This document shows, piece by piece, positions 17,935 through 25,288 of a stretch of 64,000 bases of DNA. The notes below the pieces were generated by a model. It saw only the letters and a program-made list of their open reading frames with translations, was not told where the DNA came from and made no database searches. Each line of letters begins with the position of its first letter. Within the stretch, counting starts at the first letter, position 1. A program made the translations under genes and the position numbers. Source of the DNA: Bacteroidetes bacterium GWF2_33_38 (lineage in GTDB: Bacteria > Bacteroidota > Bacteroidia > Bacteroidales > GWF2-33-38); the NCBI GenBank assembly GCA_001769505.1, contig MEOF01000053.1, positions 1 to 64,000 of the forward strand. The letters are read 5' to 3'.

Positions 17935-18693
17935 ATGAAAAACTTAGCCGCTATATTATCACTTTTATTGATGATAACTTTTCACCATTCGTTTGCAAAT
18001 GTTGATGTAAAACTCGATAGTGCCAATGTTTTTTATTCAAAAGGTGAATATGAAAAAGCAATTCGCGAATACGAAAATATTATCAATGCCAATATGGTTT
18101 CGTCAGAAATTTATTACAATTTGGCTAATTCATACTATAAATCAAATAAACTAACCAAAGCAATTATAAATTACGAAAGAGCCTTGAAACTAAATCCCAG
18201 CGACGATGATATAAAATACAACCTTGAATTGGCAAATACCTACATAACCGACAAAATTGAAATAATGCCAACATTTTTTCTAACATCGTGGATTAATAGC
18301 TTTTATAATCTTTATTCGACAGACACCTGGGCGATAATAAGCATGATTAGTTTTGTGATATTCTTAGTTTTATTAGCTATTTTCTTTTTAACACGAATGC
18401 TTTTTTTAAAGAAAATATCTTTTTATTTTTCACTATTTATTATACTTATTTCGATAATTTCGTTTTGGTCGTCGTATAAACAAAAGCAATTCATTGTTGC
18501 ACAAAATACTGCTATAATAACAAACCCTTCGATTACCGCAAAAAGTTCTCCCGACGATAGTGGAAACGATTTATTTCAACTTCACGAAGGAACAAAAACT
18601 TATCTTGAAGAAAAAGTTGGTAATTGGCAAAAATTCAGGTTGACCGACGGAAATGTAGGCTGGTTGCGTGAAAAAGATATTGAAATCATTTGA
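17935..18693 (+). CDS. batE: BatE, TPR protein with two membrane helices and SH3-like domain
   Basis: A 252-residue protein. The signal peptide is clear from ATG 17935 (MKNLAAILSLLLMITFHHSFA); an upstream ATG at 17902 would place 11 polar residues before it and is less likely. TPRs follow (ANVFYSKGEYEKAIREYENI; YYNLANSYYKSNKLTKAI). Two transmembrane helices occur at about residues 138-165 and 169-186. The C-terminal 55 residues form a bacterial SH3-like domain (KSSPDDSGNDLFQLHEGTK, VGNWQKFRL, GNVGWLR). Last gene of the Bat cluster. Confidence 0.88.
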   Translation: MKNLAAILSLLLMITFHHSFANVDVKLDSANVFYSKGEYEKAIREYENIINANMVSSEIYYNLANSYYKSNKLTKAIINYERALKLNPSDDDIKYNLELANTYITDKIEIMPTFFLTSWINSFYNLYSTDTWAIISMISFVIFLVLLAIFFLTRMLFLKKISFYFSLFIILISIISFWSSYKQKQFIVAQNTAIITNPSITAKSSPDDSGNDLFQLHEGTKTYLEEKVGNWQKFRLTDGNVGWLREKDIEII

Positions 18694-18737
18694 TTTGGAA
18701 AACAAATGAATAGCAAATGCTAAAAGAAATAAATAAA

Positions 18738-18753
18738 CGAAGCGAATGCTTCG
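18738..18753. repeat. Small perfect hairpin (CGAAGC-GAAT-GCTTCG)
   Basis: A 6-bp perfect stem with a GAAT loop. No T-run follows, so it is not an intrinsic terminator. It resembles the short palindromic repeats scattered in intergenic DNA of this phylum. Confidence 0.5.
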
Positions 18754-18831
18754 CCAAACAAGCTACAAAGAACAGAGAGAGTATCTGTTGGAAAGACAGA
18801 AACAAAAGTGTTAATACCTTAAATATTTATA

Positions 18832-19212
18832 ATGAACTTATATAATAAAATAAATTTTGCTTCAGGAATATTTGTCATATTAAGTGTAATTGCTTTTATA
18901 ACTTACGGGTATATTAATCAAAGTGCAAGTATAATCGAGAAAGAGTTTTGTGGTGTTGTTGAAAGCGTTACAAAAAGTGAAAAAGGATATGATCAATTTA
19001 GATTAAATAATAGCACTGAATATATTTCAACATTCACTCTAAGAGTCCCTGTTCAAGTAAAAATTGAAAGAGGAGATTCACTTATAAAATATAAAAATAG
19101 TAATCTTGTTAGATTCTATGAAAAAATCGATAAGGATAATTATAAAGGATTTTATTTCAGAATAATAAATGGAAGATATCCCCAGCTACAGCAAGGCTCT
19201 GCCTTGTGGTAA
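18832..19212 (+). CDS. Hypothetical single-pass membrane protein, 126 aa
   Basis: An unrecognised 126-residue protein. Residues 10-27 are a transmembrane helix (ASGIFVILSVIAFITYGY); the rest is a beta-rich extracytoplasmic domain with CGVVESVTKSEKGYDQF and a KIERGDSLIKYKNSN turn, the pattern of small unnamed Bacteroidota proteins that carry a surface-exposed strand domain. The last few codons run through a 6-bp hairpin (19192-19206), so the C-terminus LQQGSALW may be derived from an inserted palindromic repeat. Another hairpin lies 80 bases upstream of the start. Confidence 0.5.
   Translation: MNLYNKINFASGIFVILSVIAFITYGYINQSASIIEKEFCGVVESVTKSEKGYDQFRLNNSTEYISTFTLRVPVQVKIERGDSLIKYKNSNLVRFYEKIDKDNYKGFYFRIINGRYPQLQQGSALW
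19192..19206. repeat. Small perfect hairpin (CAAGGC-TCT-GCCTTG)
   Basis: A 6-bp perfect stem at the very 3' end of the preceding coding region. The stem is not followed by a T-run. Palindromes of this kind resemble REP-like repeats. Confidence 0.45.
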
Positions 19213-19292
19213 ATAAAAAAAGATTAAACGTTTAATTTCAATTCGTCGAAATCATTTTTTTCAATTCATTTTATTTAAAGCAAAATAGTTTT

Positions 19293-19300
19293 TAAGTTTG
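19293..19300 (+). promoter_or_regulatory. Bacteroidota -7 element (TAAGTTTG)
   Basis: TAAGTTTG fits TAnnTTTG and ends 21 bases before the ATG at 19322. A competing TTG start at 19298 lies inside the element, which argues for the ATG. Confidence 0.5.
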
Positions 19301-19321
19301 CAAAAAATACTAGAAAAAAAT

Positions 19322-19837
19322 ATGGAAGAGTATAATGAAGTATTATATTCAAAAAATGTAATTGAATTTGTTACCGTAGCCAAAGAATATTGTTTGTTTG
19401 TTGAAGATTGCACCAACAAACCAAAATCACAAATATTAGCTTCCATGCAAAAGTTTTTACCTCTTTTGTATTTAAAGGCTTCTATGCTTCCTGCCTTGGA
19501 ATCGATTAATGACGAGGGAAACGAAAAATTTGTATCAGAAACTCATTGGAATAAAATCAATACGATTTTTTCGGCTAAGTTTGGCGACGACGATACTTAT
19601 CGTGATATTTTCGATACAACAATGAACGAGCTTAACGAATCGTTTACATTAAGCATTTCGGAAGATTTTACAGACATATATCAAGATTTAAAAGACTTTA
19701 TTTCATTATTTAGTTACGGAACTTCAGAAATTATGCTCGAAGCATTATGGGAATGCAGAAACAATTTCGAAATCTATTGGGGACATAGAGTATTGTCGGC
19801 TTTACGAGCAATCCATTTAATTTTATATAAAAAATAA
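19322..19837 (+). CDS. DUF5063 family protein
   Basis: A 171-residue soluble, largely helical protein whose start (VLYSKNVIEFVTVAKEYC) and YGTSEIMLEALWECRNNFEIYWGHR near the C-terminus match the DUF5063 family of Bacteroidota. No catalytic motif is visible and no function is established. The stop codon is separated from the following exonuclease gene by a single base, so the two are almost certainly coexpressed; this pairing hints at a nucleic-acid-related role, but that is an inference from context only. Confidence 0.75.
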   Translation: MEEYNEVLYSKNVIEFVTVAKEYCLFVEDCTNKPKSQILASMQKFLPLLYLKASMLPALESINDEGNEKFVSETHWNKINTIFSAKFGDDDTYRDIFDTTMNELNESFTLSISEDFTDIYQDLKDFISLFSYGTSEIMLEALWECRNNFEIYWGHRVLSALRAIHLILYKK

Positions 19838-19838
19838 A

Positions 19839-20408
19839 TTGACCGATTTAAAAACCACTATAACAAAGGAAGAAATTACTGAACTTCCCTTAATTAGTTT
19901 TGCCGGAGACATTCTTGTTATCGACTCACTCAACGGAATTGACGAAATTATTGACGAAATTAAAACCCAACGTGTATTAGGATTTGATACAGAAAGTAAA
20001 CCTGCTTTTAAAAAAAATGTTCCAAACAAACTTTCTTTAATTCAAATTTCAAGTGAATTCAAAGCATACCTTTTTCGAGTCAATAAAATTGGATTCCCCG
20101 ATAGCCTAATCAGACTATTGTCGGAAAAACACATTATCAAAATAGGTTTGGGAATACAACAAGATTTATCGCTTTTAAAAAAAATAAGAAATTTCGAGCC
20201 AGGAGGTTTTATCGAGCTTAAAGAAATATCGCAAAAGGCAGGTGTTGAAGACTTTAGTTTGGTTAAACTTGCGGCAATTATTTTAAATCATCGAGTTTCT
20301 AAATCACAACAATTATCAAATTGGGATCGCGAAATGCTAAGCGAAGCACAAATCAGATATGCTGCAACCGATGCTTGGTTATGCTTGAAAATTGCTAACG
20401 AACTTTAG
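19839..20408 (+). CDS. 3'-5' exonuclease, RNase D-like DEDD family
   Basis: A 189-residue DEDD-type exonuclease without the HRDC domain of full RNase D. Exo I is GFDTESKP (Asp and Glu ligands), Exo II is in GLGIQQDLSLLKK, and Exo III is RYAATDAWLCL, with the tyrosine that defines the DEDDy subgroup. It probably trims structured RNA or DNA 3' ends using two metal ions. The start appears to be TTG at 19839, one base after the DUF5063 stop; no in-frame ATG precedes Exo I. Downstream lies the accessory region with the NACHT gene. Confidence 0.88.
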   Translation: MTDLKTTITKEEITELPLISFAGDILVIDSLNGIDEIIDEIKTQRVLGFDTESKPAFKKNVPNKLSLIQISSEFKAYLFRVNKIGFPDSLIRLLSEKHIIKIGLGIQQDLSLLKKIRNFEPGGFIELKEISQKAGVEDFSLVKLAAIILNHRVSKSQQLSNWDREMLSEAQIRYAATDAWLCLKIANEL

Positions 20409-20590
20409 ATAAGATTATTACAACATACGTTTTCTTCAAACTTACAAAACGACATTAGGTTAAACTATTCAGAATATCGTTTACACAATATAGCTTTCTT
20501 ATATTAGGGTTTATACCGAATAATTTTTTAGAGAAAAATTCAAATAGTTCGACCACTTTGGAGCCATACAAATCTTTAAATTTTAGCATA
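20409..20590. other. AT-rich intergenic DNA, no gene seen
   Basis: About 180 bases between the exonuclease stop and a MITE-like repeat. I see no convincing coding frame, RNA or terminator in it. Confidence 0.5.
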
Positions 20591-20741
20591 TAATACCAAT
20601 TCTATTTCCATATGACACGTATGTGATTTTTTAGATTCCCTTTTTCAAGGGAATGTGCCTCAAAAAATTACCACATACCCGCAAAAGCGGGTATCTTATT
20701 TTTAAATTGTGTCGGTCACATTGAATCGTAATTGGTATAAT
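20591..20741. repeat. MITE-like palindromic element with imperfect terminal inverted repeats
   Basis: The left end TAATACCAATT...ATGACAC and the reverse complement of the right end TTATACCAATT...GTGACC agree at roughly 20 of 28 positions. Inside are two perfect 8-bp hairpins: ATTCCCTT/AAGGGAAT (20635-20654) and ATACCCGC/GCGGGTAT (20675-20694). There is no coding capacity, so any transposition would need a transposase supplied elsewhere. It marks the left side of the NACHT gene region. Confidence 0.6.
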
Positions 20742-21071
20742 TTTTTATGCGGTATAATGTCTATTGTTTATGCCATAAGCTAGTAATTGTTTTTAGAAAC
20801 AAACTGTTGAAAAGGGTTATATATGTTTACTCTTGTGTATCTATAAAAAAAATAAGGATTTCAAAAAACTCTGAAACCCTTGTTTATCTAAGTCGGCTCA
20901 AGGGTGCACATTTCGAACGATTTTATAAGGGATTTAAAGCTAATAGAAACATTTTGCGACATGTTTTTGCGTTAAGCTACAAACACAAACTTATTCGGCA
21001 ATACAAATGTTCGAAATGAAAATTGGGTTAAATATAATATTTTTGATAGCTTGCAATAAAAAGATTCAAAG
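20742..21071. other. Leader region upstream of the NACHT gene
   Basis: About 330 bases without a supported gene. A 90-codon open frame (20747-21019, plus strand) has an unusual basic, Arg/Lys/Tyr-rich composition, no signal peptide and no recognisable motif; I do not consider it coding. No TAnnTTTG promoter was found close to the NACHT start. Confidence 0.45.
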
Positions 21072-24000
21072 ATGAAATACATTGAACCAAATTTTCGCTT
21101 ATTAGATTCTGTTAATGATTTGAAGATTAATTATAATGAAGTTTTATTATCATTAAGTCAGACTAATAGTTTTCTAAAATTTAAAGATTTTTATAATCAT
21201 CAATATATAGTTTTTTTATCTGACCCTGGAAATGGTAAAAGTAGGGTACTGAAAGAAATAATTAAGAATGCCAATAAATACGGAAAAGAAGGAATTTATA
21301 TTGATTTAAAGAAAATAAAAAAAAATATTTCAATTAAAGACTATATTTTAGAGGTTCAAAATGATGCAAAAGTCATAACTGATAATTTTGAAAATAAGTA
21401 TGGTTTAAGCTTAAAAACGGACTATTTTAAATTTGAAGATGATAAAAAAAACATTGTTTGTTTGGATGCTTTAGATGAAGTACAAAATAATCAATACGAA
21501 ATTATAGAAAAAATCGAAAAATTTTGTAATGATTGTCCAAATGTTTCTGTTTACATTTCATGCAGGTCTTATATTTATGAAAAATATTCTATTTTATTTA
21601 ATGGATTATTTCCAATGTTAATAGATATAAAACCATTAACTCATGAGCAAATAAAGAATTATTTAACAGCAGAATCAATAAACGAGACCGAAATAAATAA
21701 AATAATAAAATCCTTCTTTAAAAATGGAAGGATTGAAGTGATAGATTCGCCAAGAGTTCTTGAGATTTTTGTTTCATTATTTAAAACCGAAGGAGTTGAT
21801 AAGGTACTTTCCAAATCAAAAGCTGAATTACTTGAAACATTTATTTATAAAAAATTATATATTGAGGACGAAAAATTTGAAACTAATTATAAGGAAATAA
21901 TTAAAAGAGTATTGGAAACACTTGCATTGACAATGCAAATCAATCAAAAACATGTAATTACAAAAGAAGAATTAATGTCTTTTTTTATTGATGCAAAATC
22001 AAACCTTAGTAATAGCTTTTTACATCAGGTAAAAATTGATGTTTTCTATGACCATAGCCTTTTGATTCCTTCGGACAATACCATAAAATTTGAAAATGTT
22101 GAATTTCAGGAATATCTTGCTGCAAAAGAAATTGTTAGATTTGGAAAAGCGGATCAAGTGCTTTATGAGTTAATTTTTGATAAAGAATTAAATGAGTTTT
22201 ATCCTTTTTGGAACAATACTGTAAAATATGTAATCGACTTTGATTTAACTATTCACGACAAAATAATTGAATTTATTTATAAAAGGAAGAATAAATTAGA
22301 TGCAAGCATTTTAAACTATTGTATAAGAACAGAAAAAAAACAATTAGCAAGTGTTCAGGATAACATAAAAGAAAAAAACTTTAAATACATTTTTGAATAT
22401 TATTTAGAATGCTTAAAATCATTTGATTATCATATCATTTTCAATTTGCAGCATTACTATACAGATGAAATAGATAAATATTTAATTGACTACTATAAAG
22501 AACAGAAAGAGGAATATCAGGTTAATCTCATCTTAGGAATCGTCAAAAATTTATTATCAAGCGAGTTGATTGCCGATAAAAACTATTGGAAAAATGAAGC
22601 TTTAAAGCTTATTAAGAAATATAAGTCAGATAATGGAATTGGAATACAAATGAATTGCATTGAAATATTGTCTTGCTTTAAAAATATAAACTTAATAACT
22701 GAAAACTTTAATTATGAGGATTTACGGGATTCACTAAAAAATACGTTTATAGAAGCTTGTGTAAAAGTAGCTCCAAATGATATATCTGTAATTAAAAGAA
22801 CAATAGATTATTATGTAAATCATGATAATTATGTTCGTCTTGAGAACTTATTTTCAAACTCAAAAGAATCGAAAAGTATTATTACGATTCTAAATAACTT
22901 AATCTCAAATAGAGAGTTCCGAAATAAAATTGGTTCAGATTCCCAATTTACAGATAGTTTTTTAGATAACATTAAAAATGTTTGGGACAAAAAAATTGAG
23001 AAATTGATAATTAAGCTATTGGTTGAATCTCACGATTTTGTGTTTTGGGACGAATTTGCTAAAAAATTCTCGTGCTTATTACAGGAAAAAAATAGCAACT
23101 TTATTTATAACTTGATTGATGAAATTATTAAAAATACTGGAAAAAGCCATCAATTTGATTTGATAAATTTACTCATAGAATTAATAACTTTAAATAATGC
23201 GACACAAATAGCGGAAATATTTATTGAAAAAAAGCAAAAAGAAATAGGAGCAAAAGTATTTTCTTGGTTAAATTATAATAAATCTGGGTTCTATGAAATA
23301 GGAAATAGGTATTTTTTAGATATATACTCAAAATATCATTCGAATACAATTGATAAATTAGAACAAGTAAGCTTTAATCCATACAAAATATTTTTAGAAA
23401 ATTTAAAAACCAAATCTGGAGATATTTTCAGGTTTTATAATACTCATAAAGTAAAAATAAAAGAAAATATTAGTCCTGCAGAAAGTACCGAATTAAAAAA
23501 TTTAATTGTCAATATTATTCTTAAATATGATTTTAGTAAAGCATCAATAACACAAGAAGGCAATACTATTTATCGTGCCGACATAATTCGTTATTTTGAA
23601 GATGCTTTGTCATTGTTTGAAGACCTAAAAATTGAACAAGCATTATATAGAAAAAAAATAATTGAATTTTTTCCTTTTGCTTTTACGAATGATGATTCTA
23701 AAATTTTCGATTTGCTACCAAATTTAACCAGCGATGAAATTGATAGTATTGTCGAATTTTATTCAACTGAACGAACCGATGATTTATTAACAGTAAATAT
23801 TGGAAAACTATTTTCGTTTTGCAGAAGATATAACACTGAAAAAGTACTTATGTTGCTAAAATCATTTGTTTTAAATGATAAGATAAGAGGGAATGATAGA
23901 ATACAATCAATAGAAATTAATAATATTATTAAACCCGATAAAGATTTTTTTAATGAGGTTTTTAATTTATACAAAGATTTCTCTAATGAAACAGAAAAGA

Positions 24001-24956
24001 TTTTAGCATATAGAGCAAATGAATATTTAATTTATTTAAACGATTCTAATGCTATAAAATGGCGACTGAATGAGATAAAAACTACGACAAAAGACTTAGG
24101 AATTTTACATTTGCCTTTAACGAAGGTAACTGATTCTTCGTTTTCAAAAGACTATTTAGACCTTCTTGAATTTGCTACAAAATTAGATTCTTCAAAATCT
24201 GGTCAAGTATTTTCAATATGTGGTACTGTAATAAGCTATTTCGACAATTTGAAAATTTATAAATCAACTCAATATTTAAAGCAATTAGATGATTTTATTT
24301 CAAAGTATCAAGATTTGAAATGGATTTATAACTTAACCGAAGGGTATAATAGAATAAGAGTAAACTACTTAAATTATGCCTGTGTACCATCATCTTTTTC
24401 AGAATGTATTCAAAAATATAATTTATTAAAAGAAAAGCAATTTTTAACCGTTAACTCGCCAGAAACACTTTGGTATATTATTCAAGATGCAATTGATAAA
24501 GATATTAGAAATTGGGTTGAAAATGAAGGTGCTTATAAGGTAATAAAAGATTTAAGTGAAAAAGGAGAGACACTAATTCAAAAGACTTTAAAAGGGCAAT
24601 TAGAACTTGCATTAATTAAAAGAGGTTTTAGACCAAACGAATTACGCATAAAAAGAGAAGAACAGTTACTAAATGACAAAAAGCCAGATTTTACAATTTG
24701 TTACGGATTTATTGGTCAAATTCTAATTGAAATTAAGAGAAATTACATTAAAGATGTTAATTCAGGAAGTGAAGATTATAAAAGTATACTCGAACAATAT
24801 ATTACGGGTTCTAGTTCTAATTATGGTATCTTTTTAATATTTCAAACAGATGAAGAAAATAAATTAAGTAAGATTTTGCCCAAACTAGAAAAAACATACT
24901 CTGGAAATCATAATATAAAGATAATAGGGATTGATTGTCTCTGCGAAAAACAATAA
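21072..24956 (+). CDS. NACHT-family NTPase with C-terminal PD-(D/E)xK nuclease-like domain
   Basis: A 1294-residue solitary protein. Residues about 45-220 form a NACHT/STAND NTPase: a P-loop FLSDPGNGKSR (first Gly of the classical motif replaced by Ser), Walker B with the NACHT-type acidic cluster VCLDALDEV near 128-137, and SCRSYIYEKY as the sensor-like motif. Residues about 230-1150 are helical and look like an extended repeat solenoid, expected for ligand sensing. The last 130 residues contain KGQLELALIKRGF, KKPDFTI and ILIEIKRNY, matching the E...D...ExK pattern of PD-(D/E)xK nucleases (Asp near 1205, Glu-x-Lys near 1219-1221). NACHT proteins act in bacterial anti-phage immunity; activation of the nuclease upon phage sensing is inferred. 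There is no partner gene, and base composition looks more A+T-rich than its neighbours. Confidence 0.8.
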   Translation: MKYIEPNFRLLDSVNDLKINYNEVLLSLSQTNSFLKFKDFYNHQYIVFLSDPGNGKSRVLKEIIKNANKYGKEGIYIDLKKIKKNISIKDYILEVQNDAKVITDNFENKYGLSLKTDYFKFEDDKKNIVCLDALDEVQNNQYEIIEKIEKFCNDCPNVSVYISCRSYIYEKYSILFNGLFPMLIDIKPLTHEQIKNYLTAESINETEINKIIKSFFKNGRIEVIDSPRVLEIFVSLFKTEGVDKVLSKSKAELLETFIYKKLYIEDEKFETNYKEIIKRVLETLALTMQINQKHVITKEELMSFFIDAKSNLSNSFLHQVKIDVFYDHSLLIPSDNTIKFENVEFQEYLAAKEIVRFGKADQVLYELIFDKELNEFYPFWNNTVKYVIDFDLTIHDKIIEFIYKRKNKLDASILNYCIRTEKKQLASVQDNIKEKNFKYIFEYYLECLKSFDYHIIFNLQHYYTDEIDKYLIDYYKEQKEEYQVNLILGIVKNLLSSELIADKNYWKNEALKLIKKYKSDNGIGIQMNCIEILSCFKNINLITENFNYEDLRDSLKNTFIEACVKVAPNDISVIKRTIDYYVNHDNYVRLENLFSNSKESKSIITILNNLISNREFRNKIGSDSQFTDSFLDNIKNVWDKKIEKLIIKLLVESHDFVFWDEFAKKFSCLLQEKNSNFIYNLIDEIIKNTGKSHQFDLINLLIELITLNNATQIAEIFIEKKQKEIGAKVFSWLNYNKSGFYEIGNRYFLDIYSKYHSNTIDKLEQVSFNPYKIFLENLKTKSGDIFRFYNTHKVKIKENISPAESTELKNLIVNIILKYDFSKASITQEGNTIYRADIIRYFEDALSLFEDLKIEQALYRKKIIEFFPFAFTNDDSKIFDLLPNLTSDEIDSIVEFYSTERTDDLLTVNIGKLFSFCRRYNTEKVLMLLKSFVLNDKIRGNDRIQSIEINNIIKPDKDFFNEVFNLYKDFSNETEKILAYRANEYLIYLNDSNAIKWRLNEIKTTTKDLGILHLPLTKVTDSSFSKDYLDLLEFATKLDSSKSGQVFSICGTVISYFDNLKIYKSTQYLKQLDDFISKYQDLKWIYNLTEGYNRIRVNYLNYACVPSSFSECIQKYNLLKEKQFLTVNSPETLWYIIQDAIDKDIRNWVENEGAYKVIKDLSEKGETLIQKTLKGQLELALIKRGFRPNELRIKREEQLLNDKKPDFTICYGFIGQILIEIKRNYIKDVNSGSEDYKSILEQYITGSSSNYGIFLIFQTDEENKLSKILPKLEKTYSGNHNIKIIGIDCLCEKQ

Positions 24957-25018
24957 TAACCATCATTCGTAAAAAAATCCCATTTCGAACAATAAAAGTG
25001 AATTCTGTATTTTCTGCA

Positions 25019-25039
25019 ATCGCCCAACCAGTGGGCGAT
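25019..25039. repeat. Perfect 8-bp hairpin downstream of the NACHT gene
   Basis: ATCGCCCA-ACCAG-TGGGCGAT, a strong stem 63 bases after the NACHT stop. It has no T-run on the plus strand, so it may stabilise the 3' end of the mRNA or be a small repeat. Confidence 0.5.
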
Positions 25040-25048
25040 ACAGAGAAT

Positions 25049-25091
25049 AAAAAAAGCCGGACAAATTCAAGTTTTTTGAATCAGTCCGGCT
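25049..25091 (-). terminator. Rho-independent terminator of tRNA-Pro(GGG)
   Basis: On the minus strand, directly after the tRNA, AGCCGGAC and GTCCGGCT form an 8-bp GC-rich stem with an inner ATTCAA/TTGAAT pairing, followed by a run of seven T. Confidence 0.8.
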
Positions 25092-25168
25092 TGGTCGGGG
25101 TGAGAAGACTCGAACTTCCGACCCCTTGCACCCCATGCAAGTACGCTAGCCAACTGCGCCACACCCCG
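25092..25168 (-). tRNA. tRNA-Pro, anticodon GGG
   Basis: Reading the minus strand, the acceptor stem CGGGGTG/CACCCCG is perfect, with discriminator A and an encoded CCA end. The D stem is GCGC/GCGT, the T arm GGAAG-TTCGAGT-CTTCT. The anticodon stem CTTGC/GCAAG encloses the loop ATGGGGT, so the anticodon is GGG. C1-G72 and the A32/U38 pair are features of tRNA-Pro(GGG). Its 3' end faces the NACHT gene. Confidence 0.92.
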
Positions 25169-25288
25169 ATTTTGTTACAAAAGTATATCAAGTATAATTA
25201 ATCTGCAAAAAAAACAGTAGATTTACGCTTGGTATATTTTTTGAAAACATACCTGCGAAAAGGTTAAAATTACAGCGAAAACACTAGC

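Noticed and set aside
20747-21019. 90-codon open frame upstream of the NACHT gene
   Set aside because: Unusual basic and aromatic composition, no signal peptide, motif or promoter; treated as non-coding leader.
24935-25201. 88-codon open frame on the plus strand across the tRNA-Pro(GGG) region
   Set aside because: It reads through the antisense of a tRNA and its terminator; no motif, and a real tRNA explains the sequence.
20409-25288. Integrase or transposase gene for the NACHT region
   Set aside because: No frame in the interval shows recombinase motifs; only the MITE-like ends suggest mobility.
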